From Dendrocalamus latiflorus (Eukaryota; Streptophyta; Magnoliopsida; Poales; Poaceae): 64,000 bases of DNA. How positions within the stretch are numbered: position 1 is the first letter of the stretch; each line of letters opens with the position of its first letter. Below are positions 56,570 to 64,000 of this stretch, one piece after another. Both the position numbers and the translations under genes were made by a program. The notes below the pieces were generated by a model. That model saw only the letters and a program-made list of their open reading frames with translations. It was not told the origin of the DNA and made no database searches. The DNA lies in NCBI GenBank assembly GCA_017311315.1, contig CM029658.1, positions 33,147,327-33,211,326 on the forward strand. Reading direction: 5' to 3'.

Positions 56570-56793
56570 CAGGGGCGGAATTGGACCTCGGGCTGAATAG
56601 GCTATAGCTGGAGGTCTAGCAATGCTACTAGTACTATCCCCCTCTAGTATATACTCAGCAATATACTTAGTGTAGCAGTCCAACCCGATGCTTCAAAAAC
56701 TATCAGCCCGGTAGCCCAAACAAGTCAGCCCACCAAAATGGCAGTCGGCAGCCCATCCAAGTCAACAGCCCATCCATGAAGCATCCACCAAGA

Positions 56794-58056
56794 CAGGGGC
56801 GGATCCAGAAATTTCAGAATGGGTATTCGAAGTTATAAAAATATTGTCCAATAGAAAACATAAAAGTATACAATAGCGAAAATTAAAGTGGAAATGTTCA
56901 TGCTAGAAACTACGTCTCAAATAATATAAAGAAATTAAAAAAATTAAAAATCACAAATTAACTCTACGATTCTTTGTGTCTTGAAACTGATTAAAAGATT
57001 ACAATTAGTTCCACTAATATGCAATTCCACTTAGCTCCTATTGTCTCTTCTGAAACTATCTATATTTACTATTCACATTAGAATAGTGAAAACCGACTTA
57101 AAACTATTTATTCGCACTTGTGAAATACTTGGTATTTGTTCACAGAATCACAGGTAAGAGGTGAAGAATATGTATTTCAATAATTCATAAGCAATAATTT
57201 GTTTGCTGCTAAGGATCTTATTTCATAGATTCACAGCAAAGTGCTTAGATGAAGGTATAACATGAAGTTCCGTAGCTCACATCTCTGAAATACTTGGCAT
57301 ATAGATATAGGCTACTCAGATTTAAAGATGTGAAGAACATGGATTTCAATTCATAAGGCATAACCACTAATTTAAAGATAGCCGAGCCAAATACTGTAAT
57401 CCACCACATCTAAACAAAATCTAGGCACCAAAAGTGAAACAAAGAAGGAACATATGCCAAATCCACATCCATTCAGTCATCCACGGATCTATCATCCACT
57501 TAGCTCGGAAGTACAAAACTGGGCACACAAGCAGAGCAGATCTACCATCTACACATCTAGATTCTACAGCTTGTGGGTCGCCGGGTCGAAGAGGACGAAC
57601 CTGCTGCCCCAGTGCTGCAGGCCCTAGTGCGGCAGTGCCTGCTTGGCCAGTGGCCACTCTGACCTCCAGCGCTCCTGCCACCTGCGCAGCCTCCAGCCCC
57701 CTTGCCGCCTACGCTACCTCTAGAAGACCAGAATCAAGGGCGCGAACACCCACTACTGCTAGGTGCTAGCCGAGTGCCGAGAGATGGAGAGACGATTAGA
57801 CGCTAGATGAAGAGAGGAGAGACTGAGTGAGACACGGTCTCACAACTGGGTATAAACAGGATGACAGTGGGTTTGGGCCAATGGAAAATGGGCCAAAAGG
57901 ATATGGCATCAATTTAGGCTAACTAGGTGTGAACAAAACGAATTTAGCCCAACTACTAATATATATATGTGTTATACCTTGTATATAGTGATTTTTTTGG
58001 CTAAAAATTTTGGGTATTCGATTGAATACCCATGAATTGAAGCAGGTCTGCACATG
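56794..58056. mobile_element. hAT element (inner), nested in the outer hAT
   Basis: Perfect 8-bp target duplication CACCAAGA (56786-56793, 58057-58064). Ends CAGGGGCGGATCC and, inverted, CATGTGCAGACC, followed on both sides by ATGGGTATTCRA. 1263 bp, no transposase. Its ends resemble those of the outer element, so both may use the same transposase. Confidence 0.88.
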
Positions 58057-58343
58057 CACCAAGACCAAGTGAAGAAAACCCTAATCCCCAACCTCTAGCC
58101 CCCAACCGCCCAAATCAAATCTCAGCCCCAGCCACCAGCCGCCCAGTCCCCGATCTGGCTATCCGCCCTTGCTTGCGCGTGCCCCCACCGCCGGCCACCG
58201 CCCTGGCCTGCGCAACTGCGCCTGCGCGTGCCCCCACCTCTAGCCGCCGCCCTCACCTGCGTCGTTGGGTGCACCACGCGTATGTGGTCCGCTGGCCGCC
58301 GTCCTCGCCCCTCGCTCCTAACACAGACGCAGGCACACAACGA

Positions 58344-58700
58344 CGCCGCAGTCTGTTGGCCACCGCCTGCCACCCTTGTGGACCTGCGCAACTATGCCTC
58401 CGGCCTCCGGGTGCTCATGGACCTACGCCTCCGCCGTCACCCTCATCACGCAGCGATGCCGCGGTCCACCGGCCGCCAGCCGCCGCCCTTGTGGACCTGC
58501 ACGGCTACACCTCCGGCCTCCAGGTGCTCGTGGACCTGCACCTCTGTGGCTCCACCCTCCAGCCTCCGGCCTCCGCCCTCGCCCTCATCAAGCAGTGACG
58601 CCACGGTCCGCCGGCAGCCGGCCGCCGCCCTTGTGGACCTGCGCGGCTGCACCTCCGGCCTTCGGGTGCTCATGGACTTGTGCTTCCACCCTCGCCCTCA
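58344..58700. repeat. three-copy GC-rich tandem repeat, about 115-140 bp unit
   Basis: CTTGTGGACCTGC followed by CTCCGGCCT and GGTGCTC-TGGAC recurs at 58374, 58489 and 58628. Several frames stay open through it (up to 170 codons), without a recognised domain. Confidence 0.85.
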
Positions 58701-59029
58701 TGGACCCACAGCTGAGCAGAGAACCGAGCACCGTGAGTAGGGAGCTCTCAGCCTGAGACTCTAAGAGACTGAGAGCGAATGGAATGGCCGAGCACAAGCA
58801 GGTAACAGGAGTATTGAAGGAAATATGTTTAGTACTTTAGTAGGAATTATTTTTATGTTTTAAAATTAGTACGAATGATCAGATGAAATGACATATGTTC
58901 AATCTTTTATATTTGCTATTTAGGAACTAACTATTAAGGTTTAAGAATACAAATTACAAAATAAAGAGGAGCAAGACATTTTTATCGTATTTTTCAACAC
59001 AAGATATATAGTCAAATAGACAATCTAAC

Positions 59030-59343
59030 TCGAACCAATCTCCAAAAACATTAGGAACTGGGGCTAGTAACACTGGGCAAAATATTCAGCTTAATCCAGG
59101 TGATATTGTTGCCGATCCTGGGCTTCGAAAATCAATAGAGGAGTTGGATGTGAATATTAGAGATGCCGCTAGAAGAGAGTATTTGCAATTGGGACCATGC
59201 CAACCAATTAGACATAAATTTCCATGGAGTATTAAAGATGAGAAGATTTTAGAGCGTTTTCAAGGGATGAAATCACACAAGAAACAATTTTCTCGTGCAA
59301 GTGGCAAGTTAGTTTATTTCAAATGTAATATTCATGCTCTTTG
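59030..59343 (+). pseudogene. TTF-type zinc-finger hAT transposase fragment
   Basis: The reading DIVADPGLRKSIEELDVNIR, then RREYLQLGPCQPIRHKFP, matches the conserved N-terminal block of ZMYM1-like hAT transposases (DPG-R, REYLQKGPCQP-HKFP). The zinc-finger continuation is lost after residue 90 or so, and a stop follows at 59343. Confidence 0.8.
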
Positions 59344-59724
59344 AGTTTATCTATGTGCATATTTTATTTTATTTTTTATGCTGTGTTTGTAGGTTCTGGT
59401 TCTTGTCCTACTATTGATGAGGAAATGGTGGGCTAGCCACATAGGATAGTGAGCAAATCTCCATTTAGGATTTGAGGTACTTGATGTATCTTTATTACGC
59501 TACATTCTGTATGATTTCGTATACTTTCTTTATTGTGATTTGTGTTGAAAACTTGAACTCTTCAAGTATTGAGCATTAAGCAAAATTTTCATATCAATGA
59601 TGCATTTGTAACGTATTTTTTTTATATCATAATATAGTTCTAGACTTGTGATATGCTAGATAGTTACTTGGTTCAAATTTAGCCCGGGGCATGCTCCATT
59701 CCTGGATCTGCCATTGTTTTAGGC

Positions 59725-60319
59725 CTTGGTAGATTGGTTTTAGATCATGCTAAGCCCTGGTTAGAGAGGAAGAGAGACATTAGAGATGAGTTTTTTTTTA
59801 TATGTATTGTGGGCACATTTTAGGGCAGCTACATTTTGATTCATAACATGGGCATAAATTAAAGTTGTACATAATTGTCTAAGGATTCCATAGAGTACAG
59901 GAACACATGTTTTGGTGGAGCAGATTAGATGTTATGGCTTCCGAAAGACTGTTGCCCACAAATTGGCTGCTGCTGGATGCAGTCGTGAAAAACTATGAAT
60001 TGGACCTGGTAGGTGTCCAAAATAAATTATGAGCATATCTAAATAAAGGTAGATAATGTTCTGTAGATTTCAGAAGTGGTATGGTTCGCTATTTTTGGTC
60101 TGGTAAATTAATAGATATTAAATTGTTAAGTTTGCTGCCTAGTAAGACAATAAAAAACAGTCTTCGGGGTTAAAAACAAAGGGTTAAATGGATTAATAAG
60201 GATTTGTGGCCAACTAAAAAAATGTAAAAAAATCTTGTGTAAATTCCAGAGTTTATATGGTTTGCCATGTTAGGGCTTAGGAGTCAAGAGTCGTGCTATT
60301 TTTAGTACCGGGACGATAA
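59725..60319. other. no supported gene
   Basis: AT-rich. A short reading KNYELDLVGVQN near 59985 recalls the start of RTE-type LINE endonucleases, but nothing supports it on either side. Confidence 0.35.
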
Positions 60320-62580
60320 TGGAGACTATGTGGGCAACCCACAGGAGTACGTAGGGAAAGACCTACTTTGGTAGGAACTCGACGGGAGTAGAGATGAGGT
60401 CCTCATATAAAAAGGAAGGGCTTGAGGTCCCAACATAAAAATGATGGGCTTGAGTGGACATCGATAGGTGTAACACTCCTCTATACTGTATGACTTCAAC
60501 TCTGTGGTCAATGAGGCCAAGGGTATGGAGTTTGAGAGGGTGCTCAACAAGGAGAAGCATGCTACTGGTGGTTCTGTTGTTTCTAAGGGTTGTAATGATG
60601 GCCAAAAGAGGAGCTTTGGTGAAGGGGGTGTGTCTTCTTAGCAACACCCATTCTCAAGACGTTCCAGGGGGCAGTGTCCCCTGTCGTCTTGGTCTTTTCA
60701 GCTGAGGCTACCTTTTTCTTCTCTGACAACACACCCTCCTTTAACTTCTCATGTGATGCGCCCTATCTTGGGCAAAGCCTGATGTGTTTTAAGTGCAATG
60801 ATGGACACCGTGCTTGAGAGTGCTCTTGATCAGAAAGCTACCGTCTCTATGGCCAGGCGGGCCACAAGGCTTTATGTGTCAATAGAATGCCACTAGCATC
60901 ATTAGGTGGGAGCCAGTACCTGCGTCATCTTCAGCCATGTCTTCTTAGGGTTCTGTTCAGATGTTGGTAGCTGCTCCGATGCCACAACATCCTCCTGCTT
61001 GGGCTCCACCTGCAGCGCCTCTTACTGGGTACTACTGGCACGCTGCACTGATTGCTCCGCTTCATAGCGCTGCAGCTCCAGCAGTCCTTGCTCTGTCACC
61101 ACTGAGTGTTGGGGCTCTCACCACCTCAGCGCCACTTGGAGCCTATGCCATGCCTACCCCTTGAGATTGTGGGGCGTCCTGACATGGTGATAGGTATACT
61201 ACTTGTGGATCCTCATGAGGCATTTGTTCTTTTTTATCTGGAGCTACCTATTCATTTGTGTTGCTAGAGTTTACTAGGAGGGCAAACTTGGGTATGCAAT
61301 AGATTTTTCAGTTAGTTCTAGTCAGTTCTCTAGATGGTCTCATTGCTAGTTCCACAGTTTGTCCTAGTTGCACTATTACCATTGATGATGAGGATTTCAC
61401 TGCCAATTTGATGGTTATTTAGGTAGCACCTTTTGATGTTATCCTTGGTATGCACTGGTTGTTTAGCTACCGTGTCAAGATTTGTTATTTCTGGAAAATT
61501 GTTACCTTGCAAGCTTCGTCCGGAAAGATGGTTTTTCAGGAGTGTGCACCATTGGATTCTCTCTTTGTGTTGGCCAGTCAGTTTCCTAGCCGACAGGCGT
61601 CGAGGATAGGGTTGCTTTGGTCTCTTACCATGAAACCAAGCACACCGTTGCACATTGAGGAGATCCCAATGGTGTGTGATTATCCAGATGTGTTCCCTAT
61701 AGAGCTTTAGGGAATGCCTCCAGCGCAGAATGTCGAATTTTGAATTGATCTTATTCCTGATACTCAGCCTATTTTCTTATCTTCTTACCGTTTGGCTTGA
61801 CCCTTTCAAGATGAATTGAAGAATCAAGTGGATGATTTGCTGTTCAAAATGATGAACCAGTGTATTGTGTCACCATGAGGAGCGCCTGTCCTATTCATAT
61901 AGAAGAAGGATTGGAGTTGGTGCATGTGTGTTGATTACCATGCTCTCAATCAGGTGACTATCAAGAATAAATATCCATTGCCTTATATCGAGGGTTTATT
62001 TGATCAATTAAAGGAAAAGCCAATGTGTTCTCTATGATCAATACATAGTCTGGATACAATCAGATCCGCGTATGGGGAGCAGGATATTGAAAAGACGACT
62101 TTGTCCACCAGGTATGGGACATTATGAGTATAAAGTTATATCTTTTAGACTAACAAATGCCCTTGCTATTTTTATAGAGAACATGAACAGTATGCTGCAT
62201 AAGTACCTTGATAACTTCATGGTGGTATTCATTGATGATATTCTGATTTATTCCGAGATTGAGGAGGAGTATGAGCAACATTTGAGGCTTGTGCTTGAAA
62301 AGCTGAGGGAGAATTAGTTTTATGCCAAACTGAAGAAGTACGAGTTCTGGATCTCGGAATTGGGCTTCCTATGATTAACCAGAAAGGTATTTCTATTGAC
62401 ACAAGTAAGATCTCTACAGTGGTGGACTGGAAGAGACTGACTAATGTCAAAGAAGTGAGGAGCTTTCTGGGCTTAGTAGGACATTATCAGTGTTTCATAG
62501 AGGGTTTCTCCATAATTGCCAAGCCAATGTCTCAACTAACGTAGAAAGACATGAAATTCCAGTTGATAGATGATTATGAA
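60320..62580 (+). pseudogene. decayed Ty3/gypsy gag-pol
   Basis: In order, across changing frames: Gag end (EFERVLNKEKHA), a broken CCHC knuckle (CFKCNDGHRA, about 60787), FDVILGMHWL (protease end, about 61432), DYPDVFPIEL, then RT with CVDYHALNQVTIKN, HYEYKVISFRL and catalytic FIDDILIYS (62229-62255), and VVDWKRLTNVKEV toward RNase H. Many stops and shifts. RNase H, integrase and LTRs are missing; the frame stops where the minisatellite begins. Chromovirus-like by motif style. Confidence 0.88.
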
Positions 62581-62603
62581 TGCATCTTCTGTACCTTGAA
62601 GGC

Positions 62604-63340
62604 ATCGCCTCGGCGGGATGGCCCGGCTGCGACGTAGGACTTTGCCGTCCGCCTCGTAGGCATCGCCTCGGCGGGACGGCCCGGCTCCGGTGTAGGACTT
62701 CGCCGTCCACCTCGTAGGCATCGCCTCGGCGGAACGGCCCGGCTCCGGTGTATGACTTCACCGTCCGCCTTGTCGGCATCACCTCGGTGGGATGGTCCGG
62801 CTTCGGTGTGTGACTTCGCCGTCCACCTTGCAGGCATCGCCTCGGGGTGGCGGCAGGACTCCGTCACCCGCCTTGTAGGCATTGCCTCAGCGTGATGGCA
62901 TGACTTCGCCATCCGCCAGCCTTGTAGGCATTGCCTCAGCGGGGCGGCATGGCTTCAGTATGACTTCGCCACCCGCCTCGTAGGTATAGCCTCGGTGGGG
63001 CAGCGTGACTTTATCGCCCGTCTGGTAGGCATCGCCTCGGCAGGGCGACGTGGCTTCACAACTTCGCTGTCCGCCTTGTAGGCATCGCCTCGGTGGGGTG
63101 GCAGGGCTTCGCCGTCCGCCTTGTAGGCATTGTCTCGGCGGGGCGGCACGACTTCGTCGTCCGCCTCGCAGGCATCACCTCGGTGGGACGGCCCGGCTTC
63201 GCTGCCTTATGGGCATCGCTTGGTGGGGCAAACTAGCTCCAGCGTAGGACTTCGCTATCCGCCTCGTAGGCATCACCTCGGCGGGACGGCCGGGCTTCAG
63301 TGCAGGACTTCGCTGACCTCTTCATAGGCATTGCCTCGGG
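62604..63340. repeat. minisatellite, about 15 units of 45-58 bp
   Basis: Each unit starts GGCATCGCCTCGGYGGG and contains GACTTCGCCGTCCGCCT-GTA. The first four units are about 58 bp and the middle ones about 45-50 bp, so length variants are grouped. Stop-poor frames on both strands are a by-product. Confidence 0.95.
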
Positions 63341-63473
63341 GGGCGACAAGTTACTAGTTGCATCAGCTCACCAGTCGGCACCCTTGCGCTTGCTATCGGG
63401 GAATGGGGGGCTGGGATAGTTGGTCACGTCAGCTCGCCCATCGGGACCTCTGCGCTTGCTGTCGAGGAAGTAC

Positions 63474-63749
63474 TGTTGTGGGGTAGTCCAACCCCCCGTG
63501 ACTAGGCCTTCCAATTGGCCCAATATGTAATAGGCCCAATAGTATAGAGGAATGTACCAATGTACCCTCATCTTTTGTAAGTACTAAGGGGTTGGATGTA
63601 AATTTCCCATCCTACCCCACTCATGTATATAAAACCCCTAAGGGGAGCAAGAGGGCATCCTCTGATTCTTACTCACCAACTCTCCCTGTGCTGGCCCTCC
63701 TCTCCTTCCACTAGTTCCCTTCTTTACTATTTGGCTCGTAGCCACAACA
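63474..63749 (+). repeat. isolated LTR, 276 bp
   Basis: Perfect inverted ends TGTTGTGG and CCACAACA, with a TATA-like GTATATAAAACCC about 155 bp in (63625). No 5-bp target duplication (AGTAC versus TTTCC) and no partner in the window. It may be the 3' LTR of the gypsy relic to its left or an unrelated LTR. Confidence 0.7.
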
Positions 63750-64000
63750 TTTCCAATTTCAGTATTTTGGCTATAATCAAAGCTATTTCATAGAGCTTTT
63801 CCATTTATTGTGTGTCTTAGAAGTTCTACAGAGAAATTTCAGACCCTGCTGATCTAATTGCTTGCAGATTACAGTTTTTTCTTTACATCAGTTACTCTTA
63901 CTGGGATGGGAGCAGTATTTTCTTTGGATTTCCTGTTAATTATGCTATTAGATATGGTTAGGAAAGCAATAAAGAGGGATGTAGTATAGCTGATAAAGGC
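63750..64000. other. no feature seen
   Basis: AT-rich end of the window, with no primer-binding site next to the LTR and no frame. Confidence 0.5.

Larger units (their letters stand above)
56570..59716. mobile_element. hAT element (outer) with TTF zinc-finger transposase relic
   Basis: Ends CAGGGGCGGAATTGG and, inverted, CAATGGCAGATCCAGG, with a perfect 8-bp target duplication TTTTAGGC (56562-56569, 59717-59724). It carries a fragment of a TTF-type zinc-finger hAT transposase near its right end and a nested hAT in its left third. Confidence 0.92.

Noticed and set aside
57434..58756. Several 110-170 codon frames inside the hAT elements
   Set aside because: They overlap each other in different phases over GC-rich tandem repeats. 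No recognisable domain or splice structure.
59985..60025. RTE-type LINE endonuclease start (ELDLVGVQ)
   Set aside because: Only about 12 residues match and no flanking ORF2 motifs follow.
62604..63340. CRISPR-like array of regular repeats
   Set aside because: Units are contiguous diverged tandem repeats with no unique spacers, in plant nuclear DNA. A minisatellite.

Overview
This window is eukaryotic nuclear DNA from a grass, probably a panicoid. That rests on GT-AG introns, a plant LRR receptor kinase, CACTA elements with ACAGACGGTT subterminal repeats, Sirevirus-type copia elements and other grass-type transposons. The species cannot be fixed from sequence alone. No operon, CRISPR array or prokaryotic system is present.

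The only host gene that reads as functional is a malectin-like LRR receptor-like kinase on the + strand (RLK-B, 30031-48657). I could splice 13 exons by eye into an open frame of 886 codons including the stop. It is about 18.6 kb long because its introns carry a 7.2-kb copia element, a SINE and a short LTR element. A tandem relative, RLK-A, enters at the left edge: its last three exons (1166-2105) are intact, and a CACTA element sits upstream in the same intron that is interrupted in RLK-B. The homology continues downstream of both genes, to about 10.23 kb (A) and 52.05 kb (B), so this is a tandem segmental duplication later broken up by different insertions. A broken copy of the RLK-B promoter and start of exon 1 lies at 27.4-27.9 kb.

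Layout. 1-955: CACTA end. 1.0-2.25 kb: RLK-A 3' end. 2.26-5.72 kb: minus-strand copia-type element keeping only gag and protease. 5.7-10.2 kb: duplicated downstream DNA carrying an insertion (6243-9315) with a Mutator-like element (6742-9286) inside it that encodes a plant-mobile-domain protein. 10.2-18.9 kb: old non-coding repeats, a CACTA-like remnant and a gypsy LTR. 18.9-27.0 kb: decayed minus-strand Sirevirus-like copia, its LTR split by a hAT element and an unclassified repeat. 27.3-30.0 kb: promoter duplications and a second copy of that repeat. 30.0-48.7 kb: RLK-B. 48.8-50.6 kb: short LTR element. 52.1-55.5 kb: Pack-MULE with a PPR fragment, containing a hAT that carries a peptidyl-tRNA hydrolase fragment, with a Harbinger-like element in its right terminal repeat. 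56.6-59.7 kb: a hAT inside a hAT. 60.3-62.6 kb: decayed Ty3/gypsy pol. 62.6-63.3 kb: minisatellite. 63.47-63.75 kb: isolated LTR.

The genes do not form a pathway. The content is one receptor-kinase locus, its tandem partner and a layered transposon record whose order of insertion can be read from target-site duplications. I see no convincing new biological system. The most unusual items are the plant-mobile-domain MULE with arrays of palindromic 23-mers inside both ends, the copia element with identical LTRs but a broken pol and a roughly 1-kb extremely GC-rich leader, and two short LTR elements carrying long GC-rich open frames.
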